A stretch of 64,000 nucleotides of DNA, from contig NZ_BBYF01000002.1 in assembly GCF_001894745.1 (NCBI RefSeq), positions 1 to 64,000 of the forward strand, in the 5' to 3' direction. Within the stretch, counting starts at the first letter, position 1. Each line of letters starts with the position of its first letter. Positions 8,157 through 15,337 of this stretch are shown here, in pieces. The position numbers and the translations under genes were made by a program. The notes below the pieces were generated by a model. It had not been told where the DNA came from and ran no database searches. It was given only the letters and a program-made list of their open reading frames with translations. Source of the DNA: Paenibacillus sp. NAIST15-1 (GTDB lineage: Bacteria > Bacillota > Bacilli > Paenibacillales > Paenibacillaceae).

Positions 8157-8266
8157 GTATGAAAAATTTAATTACAAAAATCTGTCTTCAAGGTTTCCTA
8201 TACACTACTCTAATAGTAACGGTAGTTGCATTGACAGGTGACACTGGGTCTATTATTCCTTATTAA
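8153..8266 (+). CDS. Small secreted pheromone-precursor-like peptide (37 aa)
   Basis: The ATG at 8153 overlaps the stop of the XRE-TPR gene (ATGA) and sits 4 bp after GGAGG. The peptide has a lysine-bearing N-terminus (MSMKNLITKI), a hydrophobic core (LYTTLIVTVVALT) and a short polar/hydrophobic tail GDTGSIIPY. This is the build of Phr, NprX and AloP precursors, which are exported, trimmed to a C-terminal oligopeptide, re-imported and bound by the adjacent TPR receptor. The family assignment is inference from layout, not from sequence identity. It is too short for standard gene callers. Confidence 0.65.
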   Translation: MSMKNLITKICLQGFLYTTLIVTVVALTGDTGSIIPY

Positions 8267-8433
8267 TAAAATAACACCCTTAAAACTGTTATAGATACGT
8301 CGATTGCCTCGGTTTAAAACAGCTATTCTATATGGAGCTTCTAGTAGCCTATCCAGTAAACATACTTTTGACAACTAACAACAGTAGCGGCACTCCCTGG
8401 CGATCAGGTAGCATATATCCGTGGTAATGTTGG

Positions 8434-8456
8434 GAGCATCCTTTGATGCTCTTTTT
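8434..8456 (+). terminator. Terminator after the receptor/peptide pair
   Basis: GAGCATC and GATGCTC form a 7-bp stem with a 4-base loop, followed by TTTTT. Confidence 0.75.
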
Positions 8457-8461
8457 CATTT

Positions 8462-8468
8462 TTCGACA
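8462..8468 (-). promoter_or_regulatory. Spo0A-box-like site
   Basis: TTCGACA on the + strand (TGTCGAA on the other) matches the 0A-box core and lies about 80 bp upstream of the broken Spo0E-like gene. A single short match, so weak evidence. Confidence 0.3.
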
Positions 8469-8543
8469 AAGTGAAACAGTGGTATTTTCTCACATTTCTT
8501 ACTGGAACGTGCATTATACTCAGGGAGAGATAGTGTACGTGAG

Positions 8544-8717
8544 GTGAGCGTTATAGATTCATTGGAGCATAAAATAAATTAGCTTAGGAAGAAGCTTACA
8601 GAGATTGTTCAGATTAAAGGTGGCTTTGCAGACGAAGAAGTAATACGAATCAGCCAACAACTTGATACATACATTGTGCAAATGCAATCACGTCAGGAAA
8701 AAAGAAAGAATCAATAA
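8544..8717 (+). pseudogene. Spo0E-like aspartyl-phosphate phosphatase, interrupted by TAG
   Basis: The frame from GTG 8544 reads through one in-frame TAG (8580-8582) to TAA 8715-8717, 57 codons in all. After the TAG it shows LRKKLTEIVQ and then the family signature SQQLD followed by TYIV, matching the SQELD motif of Spo0E phosphatases, which dephosphorylate Spo0A~P or related regulators. The length suits the family. The stop falls just before the first conserved helix motif, and no good ribosome site lies behind it, so the gene is probably dead unless the amber codon is read through. Confidence 0.65.
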
Positions 8718-8724
8718 TTTTTAG

Positions 8725-8757
8725 TAACCCCGATAGTAAGCTTAACATATTGGGGTT
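8725..8757 (+). terminator. Terminator
   Basis: TAACCCC (8725-8731) and GGGGTTA (about 8752-8758) form the stem, with a T-rich tail. Confidence 0.5.
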
Positions 8758-8802
8758 ATTTTAATTGAAATGGCAATAACAGATTCATATAGAGGAGGAT
8801 TG

Positions 8803-8949
8803 ATGCAATGGCTTCAAGAAGTGTGGGAACTGCAAAGTCAAGTAGATATGAGGGTTTCCTTTAAACGGTGCACTTTACACAAAGACCCCGGTCTTTCCAG
8901 TCGGAAATACCGAGGTCTCAAAAGATTAACCCGAATAAACTCTATCTAG
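8803..8949 (+). CDS. Hypothetical 48-residue protein
   Basis: ATG at 8803 stands 4 bp after GAGGAGG, the best ribosome site in this stretch. The product begins MQWLQEVWELQSQVDMRV and ends basic. I do not recognise it. A hairpin (about 8882-8919, AGACC/GGTCT) lies inside the second half, so the true coding part may be shorter; an alternative ATG at 8809 gives an 18-residue peptide. Confidence 0.3.
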   Translation: MQWLQEVWELQSQVDMRVSFKRCTLHKDPGLSSRKYRGLKRLTRINSI

Positions 8950-8962
8950 AACGGCGATGGTT

Positions 8963-9226
8963 TTATTTTTGCTTTCTTGTTCCTCTGCTGCTATTGCATT
9001 TATTCTCTGACAAAGGATCATGGACAATACGAATGCTGGCAATTTGGTTCGTTCGATAAAGAATTTGAACGGGACCTGCACACTTAAAACATTTCCACAG
9101 TGTAATCCAACCTCTCCCTTGTCTGACGACTACCTCTTGTACAAAGGAAGGAAACCCTTTATTTTGGCCCTTAATACGTACGAACACATATTTACCGACA
9201 AACTTTTTTAGCCTGGCTGCTGACAT
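8963..9226 (-). CDS. Hypothetical protein, 87 aa
   Basis: ATG at 9226 is preceded by AAAGGGAG at good spacing. The product MSAARLKKFVGKYVFVRIKG... is basic, contains a CFKC pair that could hold a metal, and ends in a polar tail. I recognise no family. It stands 20 bp after a 30-codon membrane-peptide ORF on the same strand, which suggests translational coupling. Confidence 0.5.
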   Translation of the reverse strand: MSAARLKKFVGKYVFVRIKGQNKGFPSFVQEVVVRQGRGWITLWKCFKCAGPVQILYRTNQIASIRIVHDPLSENKCNSSRGTRKQK

Positions 9227-9245
9227 GGTACCACTCCCTTTATCA

Positions 9246-9338
9246 TTAGTCCCATTTTTTTATATTCTGTTCAGTCCTTCGTTGTGTGGGTTGTAGCCCT
9301 ATAATCAGCAGGATTGCCAGCGAAAAACAAACATTCAT
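9246..9338 (-). CDS. Putative 30-residue single-pass membrane peptide
   Basis: The ORF MNVCFSLAILLIIGLQPTQ... has a hydrophobic segment at residues 3-16 and a charged tail. Its stop lies 20 bp before the start of the next gene. An in-frame ATG two codons upstream (9344) is an alternative. No clear ribosome site, so support is moderate. Confidence 0.35.
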   Translation of the reverse strand: MNVCFSLAILLIIGLQPTQRRTEQNIKKWD

Positions 9339-9344
9339 AACCAT

Positions 9345-9590
9345 TCTAGGTTGCAGGCCTAATGACATTCCGAAAAAAGCCAAGCTAGGCGTTTTGCAGG
9401 GCTTAGTGCATATTTTGGGTGCAGCATAAAGGAGTTATTGATATTGGAGGGGGACAAAAAGGAAAGAGCCCATGTCTTAACAAGGGCTCGGGATGCTTCT
9501 ATTAGATTAAGTGTATGTTTGGGAATACATTGAAGATGGGTAAGACAAGGTACTGTGGGATACAACATGTTGTATTCTTGCAGAACTATT
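9345..9590. other. Intergenic stretch with one terminator
   Basis: Holds a minus-strand terminator (GAGCCC 9466-9471 and GGGCTC 9484-9489, with the T-rich run at 9455-9465 on the minus strand) for the secreted-protein gene to its right. A 69-codon minus-strand frame covers the same bases but has no ribosome site and includes the terminator, so I do not call it. Nothing else seen. Confidence 0.5.
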
Positions 9591-9956
9591 TTAGCGTGGA
9601 GCTAATGTATAGGTTTCACCCAGAGCTGTAATGTTGCTGAGCGTATCTTTCCAGCCTGATTTTTCTACAAGAGTTTTAACGCCTTTTGCGATTTCCTCAT
9701 AAAACTGCTCTTGTTTTTTGTTGTATTTGGGATTGTCGTGAGGATTCGGGGTTATTTTGTAAGTATGCTGGCCTGGATTGAATGTAATCCCTCGATTTTT
9801 TCCGAAAGATTCTTCGATATATTTATAGGTCTCTTTGTTGATCGTGATTGAGCCACTTACCCCTTTAGCATCTACATTAGTGCCGGAGAAAGGAAGCACG
9901 ATTAAAGCAATGGCCAAAAACAGGGACAATGATACGGCAAGAAATCCTTTTTTCAA
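9591..9956 (-). CDS. Secreted hypothetical protein, 121 aa
   Basis: The TTG at 9956 is 8 bp after GAAGGAG and gives a classic signal peptide (KK, then a ~20-residue hydrophobic core, cleavage near NVDA-KG). An upstream TTG at 9977 lies before that ribosome site and is less likely. The mature part (~95 residues) is rich in K, N and P with no cysteine. I recognise no family. It neighbours a lipoprotein gene on the same strand, and both look like small exported accessory proteins. Confidence 0.7.
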   Translation of the reverse strand: MKKGFLAVSLSLFLAIALIVLPFSGTNVDAKGVSGSITINKETYKYIEESFGKNRGITFNPGQHTYKITPNPHDNPKYNKKQEQFYEEIAKGVKTLVEKSGWKDTLSNITALGETYTLAPR

Positions 9957-10077
9957 TTTAAACACTCCTTCTTTCAAACTGAGAGGTGGCCACCTCCTTA
10001 TTTTATATATTCCATTTTGCGTGATTAATACCTTAAATTTACTTTTTTGTTGTGCGAATGACGTGTTGGTGCTGCCC

Positions 10078-10108
10078 CATAAAAATAAAGCCTCGGATTG
10101 CCCGAGGC
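10078..10108 (-). terminator. Terminator of the 10116-10565 lipoprotein gene
   Basis: GCCTCGG (10090-10096) and CCGAGGC (10102-10108) form the stem; on the minus strand it is followed by TTTATTTTTAT. Confidence 0.75.
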
Positions 10109-10115
10109 TTGTTTG

Positions 10116-10565
10116 TTACTTCAGTGGCTCAGTTTTGAACTTGGAACGCATCTCATCATAATTTTTCTTCATACTCTCACTTTTGCTATCAGACTCGAAG
10201 CCGAATCCTATTTTCCCATCCATCGTTAACACGATCATTTCTTTATCTTTCCCGTCTACAGTTCCTGACAGCAATACGATAGTGGCTTTCTCTCCATCCT
10301 TTTCATACTCCGCTGATTCAATAACTTTCGGGTTTTTGTACATATTCTTTTCAGGAATTTCTAGGCTTATCCCCATAGCGAACAGCGGCATAGCTTCTGG
10401 ATGTACCTTCTCTTCAACGAACTTTTTCTTAGCCTCTTTGTCGGTGCCGTTTAGGTATGTATTGACATAATCGAGTGCTAGAGCTTCATCTTTGGATGCT
10501 TGTCCACCTCCGCAGCCTACCAATACTAATACGCAAATCAAGAATATTGCACTAAATTTCTTCAA
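10116..10565 (-). CDS. Small lipoprotein, 149 aa
   Basis: The signal peptide ends in the lipobox LVGC (cysteine at residue 18), followed by a GGG-rich linker, so the mature protein should be anchored to the outer face of the membrane. The rest is a single domain of ~120 residues with alternating beta segments (TIVLLSGTVDGKDKEMIVL), the type of fold seen in DUF4878-like lipoproteins, though I cannot confirm that family. AGGAGGTTATT precedes the ATG. Monocistronic, with its own terminator. Confidence 0.75.
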   Translation of the reverse strand: MKKFSAIFLICVLVLVGCGGGQASKDEALALDYVNTYLNGTDKEAKKKFVEEKVHPEAMPLFAMGISLEIPEKNMYKNPKVIESAEYEKDGEKATIVLLSGTVDGKDKEMIVLTMDGKIGFGFESDSKSESMKKNYDEMRSKFKTEPLK

Positions 10566-10644
10566 ATAAATAACCTCCTTTTTTCTACATTATATGACTA
10601 ATTGCTCATATACGCACGAAAAACATCATAGACGAAACTGATTC

Positions 10645-10671
10645 GTTTGAACGTACCTATTAGGATTGAAC
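10645..10671 (+). repeat. Orphan CRISPR-repeat-like element
   Basis: GTTTGAACGTACC followed by TATTAGGATTGAAC reproduces the repeat of the arrays with three bases lost. It stands alone, without leader hairpin or a second repeat within 100 bp on either side. A terminator-like hairpin follows about 50 bp downstream on the same strand. Confidence 0.6.
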
Positions 10672-10723
10672 GAATTGATAGGAAAAAGGAGTTAGGAGGT
10701 GAAAAAAAACGGCAACCCAATAG

Positions 10724-10764
10724 GTCGAGTTAGGGCTTGCAAGTGCCTCCATACTCGACTTTTT
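10724..10764 (+). terminator. Plus-strand terminator in a minus-strand neighbourhood
   Basis: GTCGAGT (10724-10730) and ACTCGAC (10753-10759) followed by TTTTT. All flanking genes are on the minus strand, so this implies a short plus-strand transcript that could begin near the orphan repeat. A 31-codon ORF with an AAGGAG site (from GTG near 10700) overlaps it but is not convincing. Confidence 0.5.
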
Positions 10765-10810
10765 GGTTTACCTGTACATATGGATTATCCATAATTGCAG
10801 CGGAGCGTCC

Positions 10811-12109
10811 TTACTCTGAACCGTTATTTTCCTCGGATTTGGATACTTCAATGGCTGCGGCATCGACAGCCTGTTGGCCTTTTTCATCGATTTGAATTAA
10901 TGCTTCTTCAATGGTTAGTTTATTCGCAATGACGTCCTCCACGATTTGGTTCCCGACGCTTTTGAAAGCGTTGATGATATCGTAATGAACGGAATCATAA
11001 GGATTGTGATTGGATGGGGTAGCCTTAAGCATCGTCAATGGGGATAGGTCATGACCCTTCACGGTAGCAATAAGTTCGGTTCGCGCCGGAAGTCCGTGGT
11101 TGATTTCCGTGGAAGTCACGGCTCCTCCTTGCATCATCCACTTCAGCAACTCCCAAGCTGCTTCCTGCCGCTCCGAAGCTGCTGAGATTCCGTAAATTTC
11201 CTCAATGCGATAGTAATCGCTGAATTCCGGCTTGCGCGGATCTACAGGAACAGTTACCATGTCCCAATTAATAGCCTTTCCGCCCTCGAAATTACGATTA
11301 ATGTCAAAATTATAAGCGGCGACCTGGGATTGCAGCACCATAGCGGCATTGCCTGTGTAGATGGGGTCGAGTGACATCGTACCTTCGGTTTGCTGCGTTT
11401 GCTTATAGATGCGTCCAGAGCGCAGCGCGTCAATCGTTCTACTCCATATTGCCTTCCATGCGGGTGTGTTCATCTGGATTTGTAAGGTTTCGGGATCGAT
11501 GAATCGCAATCCTTCCGTTTGTCCCCAACGCATAATGAGCGAGATTCCTACATTTTCATAGTAATTGGGCTTAAATCCGTATAACGGTTCTCCATCATCG
11601 GTCTGCAAGGGAAAGCGGGTCGCCAAGTCAAAGATATCTTTCCAAGTGGATTGATTCTTCGGAAGCGGGATTTTGTATGTAGCAAACAGATCTTTATTGT
11701 AGTAAATGGCGTAGCTTGAAAAGGTAGGCGCCAAACCGTAAAGCCGATCTCCAGAAATCCTTTTTAAGGAATCGAACATGATCGGAGATATATTCTTCCA
11801 TGCATCAGGATCTTGCTTGATAAACGGTTCAAGATTAAGCAGATCGCCTGAGTCGCTAAGCTTCTTATAAGCGGATAAATTGTCCATATAACGTAGATCA
11901 GCCGGTGATGACTGATTCGCCTCGGGGATAACTTGAATGCTGATAAGAGGGGATTTTTGCTCAAAGGCATGACCATATCTTTTGTAGAACTCGGTTGGTG
12001 AAGGGTACTCCACCGTGATCGTTATCGGCTTCTCAACGTTGCTTTGGCAAGCTGATAATAATAGCATCGAGAGTATAATACAGAGTATTGCAACTTTGTT
12101 CTTCCCCAT
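10811..12109 (-). CDS. ABC transporter solute-binding lipoprotein (family 1 type)
   Basis: A 432-residue lipoprotein with lipobox LLSAC (cysteine near residue 21). The segment TVEYPSPTEFYKRYGHAFEQKSP and the periodic DLATRFPLQTDDGEPLYG are typical of extracellular sugar-binding proteins (SBP_bac_1). It would present a solute to an ABC importer, but no permease or ATPase gene is nearby. It resembles the neighbouring binding protein at 12708-13976 (shared F-x-KRYG near the N-terminus), so the two are probably duplicates that have diverged. Confidence 0.85.
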   Translation of the reverse strand: MGKNKVAILCIILSMLLLSACQSNVEKPITITVEYPSPTEFYKRYGHAFEQKSPLISIQVIPEANQSSPADLRYMDNLSAYKKLSDSGDLLNLEPFIKQDPDAWKNISPIMFDSLKRISGDRLYGLAPTFSSYAIYYNKDLFATYKIPLPKNQSTWKDIFDLATRFPLQTDDGEPLYGFKPNYYENVGISLIMRWGQTEGLRFIDPETLQIQMNTPAWKAIWSRTIDALRSGRIYKQTQQTEGTMSLDPIYTGNAAMVLQSQVAAYNFDINRNFEGGKAINWDMVTVPVDPRKPEFSDYYRIEEIYGISAASERQEAAWELLKWMMQGGAVTSTEINHGLPARTELIATVKGHDLSPLTMLKATPSNHNPYDSVHYDIINAFKSVGNQIVEDVIANKLTIEEALIQIDEKGQQAVDAAAIEVSKSEENNGSE

Positions 12110-12140
12110 GATGATACCTCCAACGAATATAAACTGGAAA

Positions 12141-12165
12141 AAAGGGTGGGGGGCCCACCCTTTTT
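12141..12165 (-). terminator. Strong terminator
   Basis: AAAGGGTGGG (12141-12150) pairs with CCCACCCTTT (12154-12163), with A and T runs on either side so that it works in both directions. It ends the transcript of the 128-residue secreted protein. Confidence 0.8.
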
Positions 12166-12170
12166 AGCTA

Positions 12171-12557
12171 TTACCAAGAATCGCTTGCTGATGATTGATC
12201 GCTTTCTGTTCCATCCTTGTAGTATGTACGCGACAATGCATTCAACTTGTAGGAACCTGTTGCACTGTATTCACCTGTGTACCATGCTGTTTCATCGCCG
12301 CTGGTAGTCGTAGAATTGGTTCCTTGTTCCTTTTGGGTTGATCCCTCGTAGAAGGTGCCGAACACATTGATTTTTTTCATGTTTGAATTGGTTGTCCGGG
12401 CATAGGCTTTGCCTTTCACTTTCTTTTGGTTTCCGATTACATAGCCAATGTAAGCATCCGTGGATGCTTTCGGATCTTTATCGGCAGCAGATACGGATAC
12501 TGCACTTACGAGACACAAGGCAGTTACCAGGCACAACACAGTAATTTTCTTTTTCAT
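12171..12557 (-). CDS. Secreted hypothetical protein, 128 aa
   Basis: Clear signal peptide (MKKK, hydrophobic core, cleavage after VSAA near residue 25). The mature part is rich in T, S, G, Y and ends SDSW; it has no cysteine. GGAGATGTGAAGA precedes the ATG. It lies between two solute-binding protein genes on the same strand. A lactococcin-972-type bacteriocin was considered because of size and tryptophan end, but the typical motifs are not visible. Function unknown. Confidence 0.7.
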   Translation of the reverse strand: MKKKITVLCLVTALCLVSAVSVSAADKDPKASTDAYIGYVIGNQKKVKGKAYARTTNSNMKKINVFGTFYEGSTQKEQGTNSTTTSGDETAWYTGEYSATGSYKLNALSRTYYKDGTESDQSSASDSW

Positions 12558-12707
12558 TCTTCACATCTCCTTCATTTATTGTTGCAAATCCATTCTGCAG
12601 TTCTGCGGTGCAACAATGAATCACCCCCAGCAAGACGTTGTAACGACTCACTTGTACATTCTGGATGATGTGATATATGTAAACGGAATGATCCGCATAC
12701 ATCGGAA

Positions 12708-13976
12708 TTACTTTGGAATCTGCTGAGCCTCGTTCTGCAATTGTTGCAGAGCTTCTTCCAGCGACTGACCGCCATCCAGTATGTTTTTGATTGCAGCATT
12801 CGCCTTATCTACAAGTTCAAACGGTACTTCTCCTATGGGATGATAGGATTGCCGCGACGCATACATGGCAGATAGTCGTTCACGTTCCTCTTGATTCGTG
12901 CTCAATTCATGTTGTAAGGTGGAAAAGCCATATAAAGAGCGGTAATTCCATTTCGCAACGGTGCGAGAATTAAGAAACTTTACCAGTTCCCAAGCTGCTT
13001 CTTTCTCTGTAGATTGAGCGGATACTGCATACAATCCGTCGATTAGCAATGTATCGTTGTTGTCCGACTGGTTGGGGTTAACAGGAAATGGAGCTAGCGC
13101 CCATTGAAATGTAGTTTTTTTCTGGGCGGCCAACTGCTTGTACTCTTCATACGTAACCACAGCCATTGCTTGCTTGCCAGCATGAAAGGCCTCCATATAC
13201 GTATTGAGATCGGAGCTATTTATTAATTGTCCACTCTTCAATAAGGGAAGCGTAAGCTGCCAAATTTGCTTCCAGGAGTCGCTTGAGACTGTCGCTTGGG
13301 GTGGATTGCCCTGCATCATGGTTAGGCCTTGCCCGAAGCCGACCTTCAGCATGAATTCAAAGGAAGAAGAATCATTGGTTCCAAGACCGATAAGCGTGTT
13401 GCCAAGCCCGTCATCCTTGGGAAATTTACCGGACAAGCGGAGCAAGTCCTCCCAAGTCATTCCTTCTTGCGGATATTCGATATGGTACGTATCGAAAAGG
13501 TCTTTATTGTATGCGATAGCTTGTCCGTAGAAGGTAGGAGGTAACCCATATAGTTTCCCATTTCCGATCGAGCGGGCATATTCGATGACTTGCGGAATGT
13601 ACTCTTCCAGCGGGAAGGAATCTCGTTTTATCCATAAGTCCAAATCTTGCAAATCGTTGCGTTCTGCCATTTCTTTTACTAGATCAGGCGGCAAATAGAT
13701 AATATCGAATTTGTTCTGCTGAACCCAATTCTCCACAGATAACTTCTTAGTCACGAGAGGAATCGTGGAAACGATAGAAAGCCTTATATTAGGGTACTCT
13801 TGATTAAATAGATTGCCGTAGCGCTTTAGAAAAGCATTTTCATTCGTATACGCAATCGTAAGCTCTGCCTTTTTATCTTTAGAGAATGGAGGGGCCTCGT
13901 TTTTCTGACACCCCGTTAATATACTAGCTAAGCATAGTATGGAAGCGAGAAGCGTTGGAAAGAGTCTTCTTTTCAA
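12708..13976 (-). CDS. ABC transporter solute-binding lipoprotein (family 1 type)
   Basis: A 422-residue lipoprotein with lipobox ILTGC. The TTG at 13976 is 6 bp after GAGGTG and is preferred over the GTG at 13985, which overlaps that ribosome site. The mature protein shows SBP_bac_1 features: a periplasmic-binding fold, DLFDTYHIEYPQEGMTWEDL and KEAAWELVKFL near the C-terminus. No permease genes are adjacent. A long dyad lies just upstream. Confidence 0.85.
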   Translation of the reverse strand: MKRRLFPTLLASILCLASILTGCQKNEAPPFSKDKKAELTIAYTNENAFLKRYGNLFNQEYPNIRLSIVSTIPLVTKKLSVENWVQQNKFDIIYLPPDLVKEMAERNDLQDLDLWIKRDSFPLEEYIPQVIEYARSIGNGKLYGLPPTFYGQAIAYNKDLFDTYHIEYPQEGMTWEDLLRLSGKFPKDDGLGNTLIGLGTNDSSSFEFMLKVGFGQGLTMMQGNPPQATVSSDSWKQIWQLTLPLLKSGQLINSSDLNTYMEAFHAGKQAMAVVTYEEYKQLAAQKKTTFQWALAPFPVNPNQSDNNDTLLIDGLYAVSAQSTEKEAAWELVKFLNSRTVAKWNYRSLYGFSTLQHELSTNQEERERLSAMYASRQSYHPIGEVPFELVDKANAAIKNILDGGQSLEEALQQLQNEAQQIPK

Positions 13977-14012
13977 TAGAAACACCTCGATGTGGAAATT
14001 AGACTTCTAAAA

Positions 14013-14056
14013 TATACCAATTAGTCTGTAAGTCATTTATACTATATATTGGTATA
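14013..14056 (-). promoter_or_regulatory. Inverted repeat in front of the solute-binding protein gene
   Basis: TATACCAAT (14013-14021) and ATTGGTATA (14048-14056) are perfect 9-bp arms separated by 26 bp, about 40-80 bp upstream of the TTG start. An operator is possible. The rest of 14057-14311 shows no gene. Confidence 0.4.
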
Positions 14057-14311
14057 AATGTAAATAGGGAGTGGGGAAGTTATATTGAGGTGTTAGAAGA
14101 ACATCTATATAAGTCGCAGTTGTTCGGTTGGTCGACGAGCTTTCACGGAACAATAATGATGTGTATGACTAAACAGTATGTTTAATTGAATTTAGCCCAT
14201 TGCTTTGCATGTTCATATAGTTAAGATTAAAATAGAAAAATAGAAAGAAAGTGCGATTCTACATAAAAGGTGAACAAGCTAGCTGGAATCTACGTGTATG
14301 ATTTCAACAAA

Positions 14312-14500
14312 TCGTCGTCGACCTCCAATAGCGTAAAATCTCCGGGGGATCGACGACAATTTGAAAATTGAAGATATCGTCAGTAAGAAGTAGATATTTT
14401 GAGATAGTTTATTGTATTTAGATAAATAGAAATTAGTGAAGCTGACTTGTAGGGGCAATTGCTGTTTGGTATTATTAGCGTAGTGGCGCCACTTTTTGGG
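14312..14500 (+). promoter_or_regulatory. CRISPR leader 8 with hairpin
   Basis: The TCGTCGTCGACC arm and the GGGGG-A-TCGACGACA arm (14312-14359) reproduce the module hairpin. The distance to the first repeat is 141 bp, longer than the 117-119 bp of the main series. No cas6 trace was seen upstream. Confidence 0.75.
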
Positions 14501-14731
14501 GTTTTGAAAGTACCTATAAGGAATTGAAACAACGTATCCGCTGATTGAGCCAAAGCTCGGTGAATTTGTTTTGAAAGTACCTATAAGGAATTGAAACTCT
14601 ATTTCATCCCGGACGATCTTCTCCACTTGTCTCCGTTTTGAAAGTACCTATAAGGTATTGAAACTGGTTCTCCGGCGTGTTGATAAATTCGACCACGTCA
14701 AGTTTCGAAAGTACCTATAAGGAATAGCAAC
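14501..14731 (+). CRISPR. CRISPR array 8 (4 repeats, 3 spacers, variant repeat)
   Basis: Repeats lie at 14501-14530, 14568-14597, 14635-14664 and a degenerate terminal one at 14702-14731; all three spacers are 37 bp. The repeat begins GTTTTGAAAGTACC instead of GTTTGTAACGTACC but keeps the CCTATAAGG core and the ATTGAAAC tag, so the same Cas6 could process it. Confidence 0.95.
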
Positions 14732-15083
14732 CTTGAAAAAACATAGGAGAATCAGGGGACGAAGCATCTGCAATCAAGGTCAAAGAAAAGTAACTTGCTG
14801 AATACGATACAATGATCGCAGAAAATATTAAGGAGATTTGTCTTGTCGAGGAAGCTTTTACGACAAAAGAATAAGTCAATATCACTAACATTTAGGTCTC
14901 GCTTACGCGAGGCCTTTTTTGATTGAGAGGAGGCAAAGGATGTGAACAACGAATAAGGGAGTTTGCGAGGGAAGAACTAGCTGCCCTTCAATCGGGGCAG
15001 CTAGAGAAATAATCATTGAAATCGATTAAGCAGAGTTGGGAAAGAACTGTTGCGGAGGCTTTGAAAAGCATAGAAGAAAAATC
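14732..15083. other. Stretch without a gene, coding remnants and a terminator
   Basis: A terminator (GGTCTCGC/GCGAGGCC plus T run, about 14895-14920) is present. Downstream, short frames such as REFAREELAALQSGQLEK (ending 15019) and KSIKQSWERTVAEALKSIE (ending at TAG 15085-15087) look like pieces of a decayed small gene split by stops. No intact ORF with a ribosome site. Confidence 0.4.
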
Positions 15084-15263
15084 CTAGTCTGAATCGATAA
15101 GTTCGAGGCGCTCAAGAATTTTAATTGTCGTCAGAGCTGATAAGCGAACAGTCAATTCAACATTACCTGTTAAGACAGAATCATCTTCCAGGGCGTCTTT
15201 ATTTTTGGCGAAAACCTCTTCGGTAACTTCGTTAACTAGTTTAAGAATTATAGACTTATCCAT
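15084..15263 (-). CDS. Hypothetical protein, 59 aa
   Basis: ATG at 15263 follows AAAGGAGG at 7-8 bp, one of the best ribosome sites in the window. The product MDKSIILKLVNEVTEEVF... is acidic, probably two helices around a short beta segment, and ends LERLELIDSD. I recognise no family. A Spo0A-box-like TGTCGAA lies about 40 bp upstream. Confidence 0.6.
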   Translation of the reverse strand: MDKSIILKLVNEVTEEVFAKNKDALEDDSVLTGNVELTVRLSALTTIKILERLELIDSD

Positions 15264-15299
15264 AAAAATAACCTCCTTTCCGTCGATAGTTCTACATAC

Positions 15300-15306
15300 T
15301 TCGACA
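15300..15306 (-). promoter_or_regulatory. Spo0A-box-like site
   Basis: TGTCGAA on the minus strand, 37 bp upstream of the ATG of the 59-residue gene. A short motif, so suggestive only. Confidence 0.3.
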
Positions 15307-15337
15307 AATGTGGAGGTTTTTCCTACGTCTCTCAGAA

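Noticed and set aside
9359-9568. 69-codon minus-strand ORF
   Set aside because: No ribosome site and it contains the terminator of the gene to its right.
12171-12557. Secreted protein considered as a lactococcin-972-type bacteriocin
   Set aside because: Size and terminal tryptophan fit, but the typical motif order and an immunity/ABC partner are missing.
14279-14626. 115-codon minus-strand ORF
   Set aside because: Covers leader hairpin and array 8, contains repeat-encoded peptides, no ribosome site.
14981-15004. Hairpin AGCTGCCC/GGGGCAGCT as a terminator
   Set aside because: No T run follows, and it lies in what appears to be decayed coding sequence.
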